From positions 30,057,397-30,121,396 of the forward strand of contig NC_019875.2 of the NCBI RefSeq assembly GCF_002234675.1: a DNA stretch of 64,000 nt, written 5' to 3'. Below are positions 36,929 through 48,604 of the stretch, in pieces; within the stretch, counting starts at the first letter, position 1; the number at the start of each line of letters is the position of its first letter. The DNA comes from Oryzias latipes. Lineage: Eukaryota > Chordata > Actinopteri > Beloniformes > Adrianichthyidae. A program made the translations under genes and the position numbers. The notes under the pieces were generated by a model. The model did not search any database. It was not told the origin of the DNA and was given only the letters and a program-made list of their open reading frames with translations.

Positions 36929-39120
36929 TAGATAGGCAGGCAGGTAGGCAGGTAGGTAGGTAGGCTAGTCATGAAACAATAAAATAGTCACACTCACTAA
37001 AAACAGAGTAAAAAGAATAAAATAATAAGAGCATAAAATAAAATAAAAGTAAGTAAAAGCATAAAAGTGGTAAAAAGTAGTTGCCCGTTTAGTGACTCCT
37101 CCTCATGCCCCCTCCCCTCCCAGTCTAATTGCACTCGGTGCAAAGGACTTCCTGAGTCTTTCTGTGGAGGATGGCAGAGAGTGAAGGCGGTCGCTGAATA
37201 CGCTCCTTTGGTCAGTAAAGAGTCCATGTAGGGGGTGACCAGTGTTCTTCATGATGCTGTCCAGTTTGGACAGTATCCTCCGCTCTGCCACCACCTCCAC
37301 TGTCTCCAGGCTCTGCCCCACCACACAGCCTGCCCTTCTGATCAGACGATTCAATCTTTTTATGTCCTTTTTGTTCGCGCACCCCCCCCAACACACCACC
37401 GCATAAGACAGGGCACTTAAAACAACAGACTGATAAAACATAAAAAGGAGATCTGAGCTGACATTAAAAGAGGCGAGTCTTTTTACAAAGTACAACCTGC
37501 TCTGCCCCTTCCTGTAAATGGAGTCCATGTTTGCAGACCAGTTCAGCTTATTGTCCAGGAGGACTCCAAGGTATCTGTAGTTATCCACTACCTCCACCTC
37601 TGCTCCACCAATGAGGATGGGCTGAACTGCAGCAGGTGTTCGTCGGAAGTCCAGCACCATCTCCTCTGTCTTGGATGTGTTCAGGTGGAGGCAGTTTCCT
37701 TGGCTCCAGTGCACAAAGTCCTCCACCAGCTGTCTGTACTCCCCCTCATCACCCTTTTTGATAGATGCCACAATTGCTGCATCATCCAAGAACTTTTGCA
37801 TGTGGCATGCATCAGAGTTGTAGTGGAAGTCAGTGGTGTAGAGGGTAAAGAGGAGAGGTGAGAGCACTGTGCCCTGTGGAGCCCCCGTGCTGCCAGTCAG
37901 TATGGAGGAACTGCAACTCCCCATTCTGACAAATTGTGGCCTGTTGGTCAGAAAGTCCGTTATCCATGACACCAGATGGAAGTTCACACCAAGGGAGAGG
38001 AGCTTCTGCTGGAGAAGGAGGGGCTGGATTTTCTTAAAAGCGCTGGAGAAGTAAAAAAAAGAGCATTCTCACAGCACAGCCCCCTGTGTCCAGGTAGGAG
38101 AGGGCCCGATGTAGAAGATACAGGACGGCGTCCTCAACTCCTACTTTTGATTGATAGGCGAACTGGAGAGGGTCTTCAATCCCCTGCACCCGGGGTCGCA
38201 GATGCAGGCTCCAGCGTCTTCATGACATGGGATGTAAGGGCCTGTAGTCCGGCCTGTAGTCGTTCAGCTCACTGGGGCGACTCCTCTTGGGCACAGGAAC
38301 AATGCATGATGTTTTCCGCAGTGATGGGACCCTCCCCAGCTGCAGGCTCAGGTTATAAACCTGCTGTAGGGGTTCTCCCAGTTCTGCAGCACAGCCCTTA
38401 AGGAGCCGTGGACTCACTCGGTCTGGGCCAGCTGCCTTCCTGGGGTGGAGCCGTCTCAGTTCCCTGCTCACCTGATCAGCAGTGATGGAAAAAGGGTGAT
38501 TGTTGGGATTTGATGACTGAGATGGGGGGAAAGGGGGGGCAGCAGAAGCAAGATGGTTGGGGAGGTTGGTGGGGCACTGCAGCACCGGGGAGCAGGTAGC
38601 ATGGGGGGTAGCCTGGGGGGAGCTGAACCGCTTGAAGAAACCGCTTGTCGCACCTCCCTCTTTTTTGCTGCATCCAGTCATGGTCTTCATGGTGTTCCAG
38701 ACCTCACGCAGGTTGTTATCCGTCAACTTCTGCTCTAGTTTCCTCCCGTGTGCCTCTTTGGCCTCCTTCATGCAGACTTTTAGTTCCTGTTGGACCTTTT
38801 TTCGTCTCCTCCCAATCTTTGCTCCTGAAAGCCTTCTTCTGCCTTAACTTCCCTGGTAACCCAGGGTTTGTTGTTTGAGAAGCTCCTGACAGTTCTGACA
38901 GGCACCACCAAGTCCACACAGAAGTTCATATAGTCTGTCATGCAGCCCACAGCTCCCTCAATGTCATCTCCATGAGACCCAATCAGTTCACTCCAGTCCG
39001 TTCACTCAAAGCAGTCTCTGAGGGCCTCCTCAGCTCCAGCAGACCATCCCCTGACTTGTCTGGTGGTGGCCGCCTGCCTCTTCACTAGAGGGGTGTAGCT
39101 AGGCTGCAGGTGCTTTTGTT
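36929..39120 (-). mobile_element. Rex1-like (CR1-group) LINE, decayed
   Basis: On minus, the coding order matches fish Rex1-like elements. There is a pre-RT linker near 39110-38860 (YTPLVKRQAATT, TDYMNFCVDLVVP, NNKPWVT), interrupted by TGA. An open part follows at 38771-38220 (HPRKAAGPDRVSPRLLK, VPVPKRSRPSELNDYRP). FAYQSKVGVEDAVLYLLHRAL comes next, then a frameshift at a T run near 38055. The last open part, 37987-37103, has GAPQGTVLSPLLF, KFLDDAAIV and LSYAVVCWGG. The metal-binding Asp of motif A appears as Tyr and the YADD box reads FLDD, so the enzyme is dead as read. The 3' end is a (CAGG/TAGG)n run at 36929-36963. Clade placement is by motif recognition. Confidence 0.85.
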
Positions 39121-42100
39121 TGAGAATAATCACCACATTTGACGTGTATTTTTGGGCGGGGTTTGCACGTTTCTAAAAAGGTTGCCAGTGCAGAAGTGGT
39201 TTGGTGGTTCCTGCAGTGAGGACTGGAGCACCACAAACCAGAAATGCTTTGCTGCATACCTGAGGAGTCTCTCTAAGATGAGTCTTCCACACCACAGGAG
39301 AACTTCCTCTGAACCTGATCGCCTTTACCAGCTGGTGCAGGGATCCAGGTTCTGGTCTGAGTCCAAGTGATTTCACATGGTACCAGGACGACCATGTCCT
39401 CCTGCTGACCCAGAGAGCAGCTGTGCTGAAGCCATAAGTAGGAGGATGCTGCTGTAACCAGGGACCTCTGAGGGCCTCCGAAGCCTTTTATGGCTCCTTA
39501 TTACTGCAATGGAAACCAGGAGAGTTCTGAGGAAGGTAATGAGGAGCCAGAAGCTTTTATTGAGAATAACTCCACTTCAAAAGAAGTTTTTTTATGTTTT
39601 TCTAAGAAAAAACAGTCTCATGATGCCATCAAATGTCTCGTATTCTGTGGTGTGGGGGGTGAAATAATCATTTACAGAACCCCCCCCCACACACACTCAC
39701 AGCTGTGAGATTATCTGCAGTTGTGTCAAATCCACAGAAGTTTGCGGTCAAACATTTGCAAAACAAAAGTACAAAAGGGAAATTCACGGCGTGTGTATAA
39801 CGTGTGCGTGTAATGAACAGCATGACGCACTTCCTGTCTGCACTTCACACACCAACTTCCTACACTTCCTTACACTCTACATCCAAGATGTTCATAAACT
39901 GACAGCTTGTTAAACTTTTAATGACCATTAGCATCTCCTCAGTGACCCCCCCCCCCATGTGGATTCAATCCAGTTCCTTTCCAAAGAGCTAATTCACATC
40001 TGAGCTTCATGAATCACGTTTCCAAACTCATGCCGCCCCTCCAGGTAAAATGTTTTCCCGAAGTTGCTCTAAAACATTGTTTTACTTTTCTTCCAGATCA
40101 GAAATGAGAAAACAAAATGATCCATTAATGGCTTAGAGATCAAGAATCGAACCCGGACCGGCTGAACGTTACACTACATGTCACCACATGTAATCCTCAC
40201 AAAATGTAAAAATATAAAAACTTTGAATTAGGAGAAAAATTAAACTTGTAAGTCAGTCTAACACCCCGATGCACCCCCCTTCTCATTTTAATCTGACTTC
40301 CTGTCAGCTCATGTTAGAGTTTCCTGTTTGTTGCCTTCAGTTTTTCCACTTTTATCCATTTTATGTTTCTAGTTAGTTCCTCTGTTTGTCTCATCTCATC
40401 TTTTTGTAGCACTTTGGTTGTAAATTCTTCTATAAATAAAGATTCACTGGGTTTGAATCTGTATGAAAAGTAAAAATGTGATGACATCTTTGGACGAAAC
40501 ACTCCAGATGTTCTGCATTCCAGCTCCTCCGTGAATTCAGAAGGGAAGTCGGGCGAAGGCCGAAGACGGCCCGCCAGCGTTCCGCTCGCTTTGGTGGAAA
40601 TGTAGGCCAGTGACCTCAGACCTGCGACGGTGGAGCGGCGCTCTTCTGCAGCATGAGAGGCCCTGAAGGCGGCACCTCAAACAGAGCACGTCCTCAAAGC
40701 TCCCACTGCGGGACTCTAACCCCCCCCCCACCAGGCTGCGGCTGTTTGAAGTGAAGAGCTTCGGGATGAAGATCATACGGAGGACAGTCCTGCTGTGGAA
40801 CCAACACTGTGGGGCCCAGCAGCTGATCATCCTCCTCAGTCATGTTACTGCGCTGGGAAAAACTTCCACACTGAGGATCAGAACACAAAAACAGCCAAAA
40901 TGTTTGGAATCCTATCATCCAGATCTGTCAATTTACAGACGATACCCCAATAAAAAGAACAAAACGCCGTCCAGACTCTGGAGGAGACCCTCACAAGAAC
41001 TTTCCTGAACACTTCCAGCATGCAGCAGCAGATGGATTTCAGCTTCAGTTCCTAGTTTACTCTAAAAAAAAAAAGTACAAAAGTATTCGCCACACGCCAA
41101 AAATATCTGCCAGAAGTTTCTTCTATTGCTGTTTTTTTCCCCCAAACTTTCTGGACATAATGAAGCAGATAAAAGCTCACTTTGACAGAAAGAAACTGAA
41201 ACTGGATCAAGTTTCCAAATGCAGAATGAATGCTTTGTGTCAGGAACCGGGGGGTCGGACCCATGAAGGGAGGAGCTTCTGATCGTCAGCAAACATAATC
41301 TGCCTTTTAGAATAACTTTTTGATATGTTCAAGGACTGTAGGATTCAGGAGCGCCATGACCCAAACTCTTTAGCCAAAAGAAACCCAAATATCCAGATAA
41401 AGGTTTCCAGAACAATCGGGTTTTTGTTCTGACAGACAGACTGGGACGTCAACGGATCCAAAAGGGTTTCTGGGACAGATTGGGGGGGGGGGTTGATGCT
41501 CTTTTTCTTTTTTAAGGCTCACATTTTCCAGTTTCTGTACCGTTTTGTTTCATGATGCATTTGAGTGAACTGGGCTTCAGTTTGTTCTCCAGATAACTAT
41601 TTTTTATTATATCTATATCTATTATTTATTATAACTATTTATGAACCAGAATAACGTTAATAAAAACTCAAAGGGTTTATGAAGAAAATATGAAAGAGCA
41701 TTAGAGCCACTTTAATCCTGAAAAACACCAACAGCAATCGTCTTCATGGCTTTTAAAGTGAATTAAATGAATTTGGTTTTTGTTTGTTGATTTTGGGAGG
41801 CAGAAATTAACAGCAGCCAAAAAACGATTTTCATATAATTGTTTAGTTTTTCTTCTTTGTTGGTGGCCGTTACACACAAACACACTGAAGACAGGAGGAA
41901 CACAAGAGCTGATCACAATCCTCATCCAGACGGTGATCAATTCAACATTTTACTTTGTTTAGGAAACTAGTTTTTTGGGATGTTTATTTATTTTAATGTC
42001 TGGTTTATTTTGGGGGAAATAAAGACAATTTTCAGGCACTAATCTAGATACTTATTCACCTAATATTTTCCTTAATTTCCATCTAAATACTTTTAGAGTA

Positions 42101-42480
42101 TTTAACGGATTGCAAACTTTCAGTTGTACTGGAAGAAAAAAAACGTTTAAGAAAAAGAAAAGATCAGAAATGATAAAAAAAAAAACTTTTCTGACTAAAA
42201 TAAATTCCTAGAGTTCAGCATCATCTGCTGATCTGCAGACAGAAGATCAGAACCAAAAAGCATCAGAAGCTAAAAATAATAGATGTAGTTGAGCAGAAGG
42301 GCCCAGCGGTGGATCAGAACCAGAAGACACAAAACGACGACACAAACCGACAACAGCTGATTACAAACGAATGAAACACAAACAAGGATTTCAAAATAAA
42401 GCTCACCCAAACATGAGGGGCAAAACGTACAGCTTCAGAAAAATAAATGAAGGATAAGGAGGTTATGTTACGTACGTCTT
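39121..42480. other. Intergenic stretch between LINE and apoD-like cluster
   Basis: No coding exon recognised. A GTCAGGAACCGG piece at 41240 resembles LTR-derived fragments seen at 35.4 and 52.4 kb. AT-rich from 41.5 kb. Confidence 0.5.
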
Positions 42481-42485
42481 GTTAT

Positions 42486-42491
42486 TTTATT
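42486..42491 (-). terminator. Candidate poly(A) signal of apoD-like copy 1
   Basis: AATAAA on minus, about 395 bases past the stop codon. It is the nearest consensus signal I noticed downstream on that strand. Confidence 0.35.
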
Positions 42492-42885
42492 GATGATAGA
42501 CATTTAAAATGTTACACTTTTCACCAATTAGATTTATCCTCTGGAGGTTTCTCTTGGCTATTGTGACTTTTGAGTTTGCATCTTTTCTGCTGCAACAACA
42601 TAACATGTTTAGACAATGACGGGTCTCAAACTTATGCTCCAAATACACCAAACGTGGATTATTTTCAGTTTCAGGAGCCGCTGCACAACCCAACCTTTCT
42701 AACCAGCAAAGATCACATTTCTCTCATTTCTATTTTGACATCATTCCAGTTTGTAAATCCAATAAAGATCTGTGTGATCAGATTCTAATTGAGTAATCTC
42801 TGTTTTCCTGTAAGGTGGAGGAATCAGTTCACAGGAAACAGGAAGTCAGCGGTTTCTGCCCCTCAGCGTCTGAAGCTGAAAGGAC

Positions 42886-43979
42886 TCAGAGGGTTTTGTC
42901 GCAGCCCAGCTGCCTGCTGGGAATCATCCTGGTCACGTCGATGTTGTTGCGGGCGAACACCTCCCTGGCCTTCTCGATGGCGGACTCTGGCAGGCTCCGC
43001 GTTCGGCCCAGGACCCAGGCAAAGTCCACATGGAACAGCCTGAGGACGTCGGTGCAGGAATACACCAGCGCCTGGTTGACGTAGTCCGTGGACAGGATCC
43101 AGTACGGGGAGTATGGCAGGACTGTGGATGAGCAGACGAACAGCCGTTGATGACCTCCTGACCTTCACACGAGGCCGTCTGATGCCGTCTGACTCACCGT
43201 AGGAGTAGGTTATCCCCAGCTTGGCTGGATTCTTTGGATCTTCTATGATGCCGGTCCCTTCGATCTTCTTCAGCTCTCCTTTTCTGTTTCAGATTTTATG
43301 CAGAATTTAAAGAGCACATGACCACAGACAGACTGCCCTTTTTTTTGGGGGGGGGGGGGACAACGACTCACAGGATTTCTGAGCTGACCACTCGGATGGA
43401 GCTGTCTGTCCGGAGGGTGAAGTTGGTCTCGATGCAGCGGCCCTTCTCAAACTGAGCGGGCAGTTTGGCGATCTCAAACCATCTCCCCATGAACTGTGAG
43501 GGCGGAGAAGGTTTCCAGAGGCTGTCAGTCATCGGGCCGCTCAAAAGCTGCTCCAACCGTTAGCTTACACCTCATTCTAACTGACCCAAGTAGGAAAAAG
43601 ATCTCAAACAGTTCAACTGAAACGAAGCTGAACTGTCAGACAAGTTTGTAGCTTTTCTGTGATCGTATCTGATGCTAAAAGTTGGTCAAATCCCCAAATG
43701 TTTTGGTTTTTTCTCCTAAAGCATCAGAATCGTCTGACAGGTCGACATAGAATAAACAAATTTCTACCGACTGTTGCTCACATCCACGTCAGGATAGTTT
43801 ACTGACGGCTTCTCCAGGTCAGAGCATCTGCTCCAACACTTTGAACTGTTGCAGCTCGGTACCTGTTTGAGGCTGAAGGCTTGTTGGACCTCTGGTTCCG
43901 GACACGGGCCCCAGTGTGGGACCTGAGCTGCGGCGAGCGCGGAGATGAAGCCGAACATCACAACGTGCACGAACTCCAT
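42886..43979 (-). CDS. apod: Apolipoprotein D-like lipocalin, cluster copy 1
   Basis: Coding exons on minus are 43979-43863, 43493-43372, 43283-43198 and 43121-42886 (TGA at 42888-42886). They have canonical junctions and phases 0, 2, 1 and sum exactly to 186 residues, close to the 189 of human ApoD. A signal peptide occupies roughly residues 1-18 (core VVMFGFISALAA). The lipocalin motif GRW is at 42-44 in FMGRWFEIAKLP, and the second conserved region is YWILSTDY at 115-122 with ALVYSC after it. Cysteines 26, 59, 131 and 182 match the two ApoD disulfides by family alignment. There is an NFT sequon at 63. The product is probably a secreted carrier of small hydrophobic ligands. It is the most divergent of the three copies: it has IDVTRM where the others have IGV-VDK. 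Its C-terminal part (FHVDFAWVLGR, NNIDV) is closer to classical ApoD (FHVDFAWILAR, NNIDV). Confidence 0.93.
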
Positions 43980-44217
43980 ACTGAGACCTGCAGAGACGTC
44001 TGTGATGCAGGTACAGTTTCATACAGGAACCCCCACAATCTGTCAATCAAATCGTCTAAAATGATGTTGAAAAAGGTCCGAAAAGACTGAAAGCAGCCGG
44101 TTCCGTTTTCTGACCTCTGTGGTTGGATGGATGGATGCTCCCTCCGTCCAGATCCTGAAGACGTTCTGCTGCTCGGGTCCTCAGTGCTGCTCTTTGTGTT
44201 CCACCAGCTTTATTTCA
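43980..44217 (-). promoter_or_regulatory. Probable leader exon and promoter of apoD-like copy 1
   Basis: An acceptor (CTCTGCAG|GTCTCAGT on minus) sits at 43988-43987, just before the ATG. A possible donor (AGAG|GTCAGA) ends a leader exon at 44115. A GAAATAAAGC stretch at 44216-44207 could serve as a TATA-like element. Leader-exon splicing resembles that inferred for copy 3. The donor is not a strong consensus, so this is tentative. Confidence 0.4.
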
Positions 44218-44820
44218 GACGTGAAGTTAGCTATTGGCTAATGAAAGTCATGGGAGAAATACCAGAGGAAATGTCATAACCCAATCTGGATGATTCCTCT
44301 GCTGCAGGACGGTGGGCCGGACCAGGATAGTTGATGTTTTGTTTACAGCGTTCTCCTGTTTCCACTTTTGAATCTCTGTAATTATTCAAATGTTTGCTTT
44401 CATGAGTTTTATTGGGGGGGGGACAATGCAACTTTTCTTTTCTTTTTCTTTTGTTTTTAGCTTTTTGTAACTGAAGGCACGCAGCTGACCCTAAAACCAA
44501 AGAAAGAAAAGGAAAGAATAGAAGATCAAAGACTAGAAGAGACATTGAACACAAAAGCAGCCGATTCCTTCGTGATAAAGGCAACAGCAGACAAATCCTT
44601 TCTTTACATTTACATTAAAATCATGTTGAAATTTAAAAGCAGTTTAAAAGCTGAAGGTCATGATGAAATGATTTGGAGCAAAACATAAAACATATACAGA
44701 ATGTGCTGTTGGAATTTTATTTTGAAAGGAAATTGGGGGTTTTGGTCTGAAGTGATCTGCAGTCAAACCTCTCAGTGTTTGAAGCAGCAGAGACAGGTTT
44801 GTGAAGAAAAGATCAGAACA

Positions 44821-45018
44821 GAGGGTCCAGGGGATCTAGAGGATCCAGGAGATCAAGAGGGTCCGGAGGGTCCAGAGGATCCGGAGGGTCCAGAGGGTCC
44901 AGAGGATCCGGAGGCTCCGGAGGGTCCAGAGGATCCAGAGGACCCAGGGGACCCAGGCGATCCGGAGGATCCAGGCGATCCGGAGGCTCCGGAGGGTCCA
45001 GGGGATCTGGAGGATCAA
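44821..45018 (+). repeat. Nine-base minisatellite (GGTCCAGAG / GATCCGGAG)
   Basis: About 22 imperfect copies of a 9 bp unit. The multiple-of-three period keeps frames open on both strands (Pro/Glu/Asp/Gly-rich on plus, Pro/Asp/Leu-rich on minus). It lies between apoD-like copies 1 and 2 and is flanked by no splice or promoter signal that I can support. Confidence 0.9.
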
Positions 45019-45877
45019 CATCACAGACACAGAGCCCATCAGGATATTTGATATCTTCTGTAAACTGGTTTCTGTTCATGTTATGATTCTTCACATTGTT
45101 TTAAAACTGAAACATTTTTAAGGCTTTATTTGAATTCAAAACAACTTTATTGATCAAAAGGAGAAATTTATCAGGAAAACTATTGATCCTTTGGGTAAAT
45201 AGTCTCTGCTTTGTCCCTGGATTGACCTTGGATTTCCTTTTTTGTGGATCAGACTTGTAAAAAAATCAGATTTTATGAGTAAATTTAAAAACAGACTTAC
45301 ATATCAACACTTATTGCTCTGAATTGAAGTTAAGAATAATTTAAGATTCCTGGAATTCAGTCATTTTATGCAGGAAGTGAGTTTTCAGCCACTTGGGGGC
45401 AGCATGTGAGCTGTTGATGCTCCGCCGTCACTCTGCACCGAGGAGGTCGTCCCGGCGTTTCCACTGTTTCCACCACAGTCACTAATGTTATGAAGAACAG
45501 AGGAGATCCAATGAATCTGAGGAGGGATTCCTCAGTCTGTGTGTGTTTCTGCTCACAGAAACTTACTCGTCTGGACAAAACAAACATGATGCATTAAATT
45601 AATCTCTTCTTTTTGCCAGACGACCAGGTTTTCTTCAAAATAGTAAAAAAAAAAAAAAAAAAAGGTCTTACTAAGAAAATGTATTTCTTGAAAGGAATTT
45701 TAGTCACTTTAAGTAATTTTTCTCAAATTAAGACTGTTTCGTTATGGAATAACTTTTTTTTTCTTTATTAAAAAACAGAAAATAAGACAACATTTGTGAT
45801 CTTTACGGACCTAAAGTAGCAGACGGTTCTTCAGTGCTGACCGTGGGGGTTTGCACGGTAAACATGCTCTGCAAGTG

Positions 45878-45955
45878 TGCCCCCCCCATGAACATACATT
45901 CAGCTTCACGTGTGCCCCCCCCCCCATGAACATACATTCAGCTTCACGTGTGACC
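45878..45955 (+). repeat. Two-copy direct tandem repeat
   Basis: The unit CATGAACATACATTCAGCTTCACGTGTG plus a C run occurs twice in a row and differs only in the length of the C run (7 versus 10). Confidence 0.9.
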
Positions 45956-46047
45956 TTCTCGACCCAGCAGCTCCCCCAGGTGAGATGCAGATCACCTGTC
46001 TTCACACCTCACTTTCTCACAGCGTGTTTGGGTGGGGGAGTTGTTGA

Positions 46048-46067
46048 GGGGGGGGGGGGGGGGGGGG
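46048..46067 (+). repeat. Poly(G) tract (20 bases)
   Basis: 20 consecutive G, preceded by GGGTGGGGG. Potential G-quadruplex between apoD-like copies 1 and 2. Confidence 0.95.
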
Positions 46068-46453
46068 ACCGCATCAGAAATCCGATCAGAAGAGTTTTCC
46101 TTCATTGTCGTGTTAATCATTGTCCTCTGACTCTCCTCACTTTTTTTCCTCACTCCATCAGTTGACGATAACCTTAAGATTGAAAACACGGCGGATCATC
46201 GATGTCTGTTAAAGTTTGACCGAGACAGAAGCAGAGTGTGGCTTCCAGCTGCCAAGGTCTGGAAGGTGGACGGGTCCGCATTGTTCTCCACTTCCCTGAA
46301 CCTGAAAACAAACATGAAGACAAAGGAAACACGGTTTCAAACCACGTCTTTATCAAACATGAAGCAGATCTCATCAGGTGTGAACACAACCAAAACAACT
46401 AAGGTACATTTATGATTAAAAAAGGGAATATAGTTCACATATATATGTATAAT

Positions 46454-46772
46454 AAAAGGACTTCTCGCATCCACTCGTGGGTGAAGACGGGACATCCTGG
46501 ACAGGTCGCCAGTCTGTCGCAGGACCACAATCCCATGCAGACTCACATCCACACCTAGGGACAATGCATAGTAACTAATTAACCTATGAAGCATGTTTTT
46601 GGAGGGTGGGAGGAAGCCGGAGAAAAGCCTCGCATGAACTGGGAGAACATGCTAACTCCTCAACAGGGGTCTTCTGTTGGGTCAAAACAACCTGCAACAT
46701 ATATACATTATTCCAACATCTTCTTGCTGTGAGGCAAGAGCGGTAACCACGGCACCATCGAGCAGCCACAGG
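46454..46772 (-). mobile_element. tRNA-headed SINE copy, minus orientation
   Basis: Read on minus it starts TGGCTGCTCGATGGTGCCGT and TTACCGCTCTTGCCTCACAG. It continues with AACATGCTCTCCCAGTT-like and AGCCCTCCACCC-like segments and ends near GGCGACCTGTCCAGGATGTC. It belongs to the same family as the copies at 21.2 and 24.8 kb and lies between apoD-like copies 1 and 2. Confidence 0.65.
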
Positions 46773-47258
46773 GGGTCCGTTTATGATTCATTTTCATGTT
46801 TATTCTGAACGTATAAAAAGTCTCTTCAGGGAGTTTTTGTTCAGTTTTGATCATCAAGACAAGATAAACGTCTTGAAATTGAAGTTGAAATCAAAAACCC
46901 TGTAATAGAATTGAATAAAACAATCAACTGTTTGCATTTTTCTTGGTCAAACGTATTTCTAATGTGCTGGTTTCCCTCAGATCCCGGCTGATGCTCGTCT
47001 TTCTTTGGCTCAACAGGCTGAAGCAGCAGGAAACGTCCAGAAGGTTCAGCCTCCTTCCAAACATCTGGATGCTTCAGACTCGGGCAGAAGACGAGCGGCT
47101 CCTCCGCACCCGTTTGTGACGCTTACATCACCAACATTCAGCGATGTTTGATCTGGGAATTCCTCACAGCTGCTCCCTCTCACAAACCCCCACCCCCACA
47201 TCACACAGGTGGGGAGGGTCCGAGGGTTTCGTCAATGAGATCAACAAACTTCTCATCC

Positions 47259-47353
47259 TTTAAAAGCCCCTCTGAGCCTGAGGCGGCGCTCACAGCTGAC
47301 TGTGAAGACTTCACCAACTTCTGCTTTGGGGCTGAATCTCTGCAGGAGGAACC
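47259..47353 (+). promoter_or_regulatory. Core promoter and 5' leader of apoD-like copy 2
   Basis: A TTTAAAAG box at 47259-47266 would place the start of transcription near 47290 and leave a leader of about 60 bases. A similar box (TTTTAAAG on minus) precedes copy 3, so the two may share promoter ancestry. Confidence 0.55.
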
Positions 47354-48283
47354 ATGAGGGCCGCACACGTGATTTCCATGACTCTGCTGTTGGCTTTTGC
47401 AGCCAATGCTCAGGTCTTCAAGGCTGGAAAATGCCCCACGCCTGCAGTTCAGGCCAACTTTGATGCCTCCAAGGTGAGCGTGCATCCGCGTTCAGGACAC
47501 GGACTCTGATTGGACAGACTGTTCTGAGCTTCTGCTGTGGTCTCCAACCAGCCTATGACGTGATGTGGTTCTCTGCAGTATCTGGGAAGATGGTTTGAGA
47601 TCCAGAGGCTGCCAACGAGCTTCCAGGTGGGTCAGTGCAGCACGGCCTTCTACACCCCGAAGGCTCCTGGAGTCATCGAGGTCCTGAACTCTGAGCGGCT
47701 GTGAGTCCATGCTGGTGCTGACAAAGAGTCTGCAGTCAGAAAACAATAAAAAATATTAAGATTTGCTCCCTGGCTGCATCCCTGAAACAATGCTGTGCAT
47801 GATTGTAACCCCAACACACAAACTCAAATCAAACAAATCTGTGAAGAATGGGACGTTTTCTCTTATTTTGAAGGGACGATGGAACCGTCAACTCCATCGT
47901 TGGTTCTGCGAAAGTCAAAGACCCCGCTGAGCCTGCCAAGCTGGAGGTGTCCTTCTATGAGGGTAAAGAGCTGGAGTTTCTTCCAGTTAACACCCCACTC
48001 GGGGTCTCTGCTGCCTCTGAAACCCCTCCCTCGTCTTGCAGACACTCCCCCCGGTCCCTACTGGGTCCTCTCCACCGACTACACCGGCCACTCCCTGGTG
48101 TACGGCTGCACCGACTACGGCCTGTTCCACATGGAGCTGTCCTGGATCCTGAGCAGGGAGCCCACCCTGCCGAAGGAGACGGTGGCAGAGCTGCACGGCA
48201 TCCTGTCCTCCATCGGCGTCGCCGTGGACAAGATGCTCACGACCGTCCAGGAGGAGGGATACTGCGGCGCCATGGAGCAGTGA
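47354..48283 (+). CDS. apod: Apolipoprotein D-like lipocalin, cluster copy 2
   Basis: Coding exons are 47354-47473, 47579-47700, 47874-47962 and 48042-48283. They have GT-AG junctions and phases 0, 2, 1, giving 190 residues and ending in TGA. The signal peptide is about 1-19 (core SMTLLLAFAANA). The lipocalin GxW motif is LGRW at 42-45, followed by FEIQRLP. The second conserved block is PYWVLSTDY from 116, then SLVYGC. Cysteines 27, 60, 133 and 185 keep the family disulfide pattern. Unlike copies 1 and 3 it has no obvious N-glycosylation sequon. The ATG at 47354 is preceded by a TATA-like box 88 bases upstream and starts a good signal peptide. It is transcribed opposite to its two neighbours. 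Sequence details (SFQ-GQCSTA, PTLP-ET, SIGV-VDK) make it closer to copy 3 than to copy 1. Confidence 0.94.
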
Positions 48284-48329
48284 GGCGGCGGAGGGACCAC
48301 AGAGACTCGTCTGCAGTGCGCCTGAAAGA

Positions 48330-48335
48330 AATAAA
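48330..48335 (+). terminator. Poly(A) signal of apoD-like copy 2
   Basis: AATAAA lies 47 bases past the TGA, a typical spacing for a short 3' UTR. A GT-rich stretch follows at about 48355. Confidence 0.75.
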
Positions 48336-48604
48336 GTTTGACAAAGAAACAACACTTGTGTTTTATATTTACCCTCAGGAATGTTTATGAATTTATTTGA
48401 CTTTGGTACAAAAGAGCTTTTATAATTTTACGGGATGAAAAAAAAAGAAAAAAACTGTTCCTTCCAAAATATACCAATGTAAAACTCTTGATGTTCTCTG
48501 CTTCCTCCAGCTCTGGTGAACTTTAAGGCCGGCTTGCTTTAGGAATCAGATAGATTTGCTTTTATGGTCTCTGTCCACTTGGACAATGAAGTTGAAGCAA
48601 TTAC

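Larger units (their letters stand above)
44218..47258. other. Intergenic stretch, apoD-like copies 1 to 2
   Basis: Contains the 9-base minisatellite, a poly(A) run near 45643-45664, a two-copy tandem repeat, a poly(G) run and a reversed SINE. No additional lipocalin exon (GxW or STDY block) was found on either strand. Confidence 0.6.

Noticed and set aside
38220-38771. Host gene encoding a 183-residue protein
   Set aside because: Motifs (HPRKAAGPDRVSPRLLK, NDYRP) belong to the LINE that continues at 37987-37103.
40145-40190. tRNA-like GGGTTCGATTC on minus
   Set aside because: Same reason: a B box without a foldable tRNA body. Probably a decayed SINE piece or chance.
47795-48283. 162-codon plus-strand frame as the C-terminal part of apoD-like copy 2
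   Set aside because: Only its last part (exon 4) is in the true frame. Its 5' half reads exon 3 in the wrong frame and runs through intron 3.
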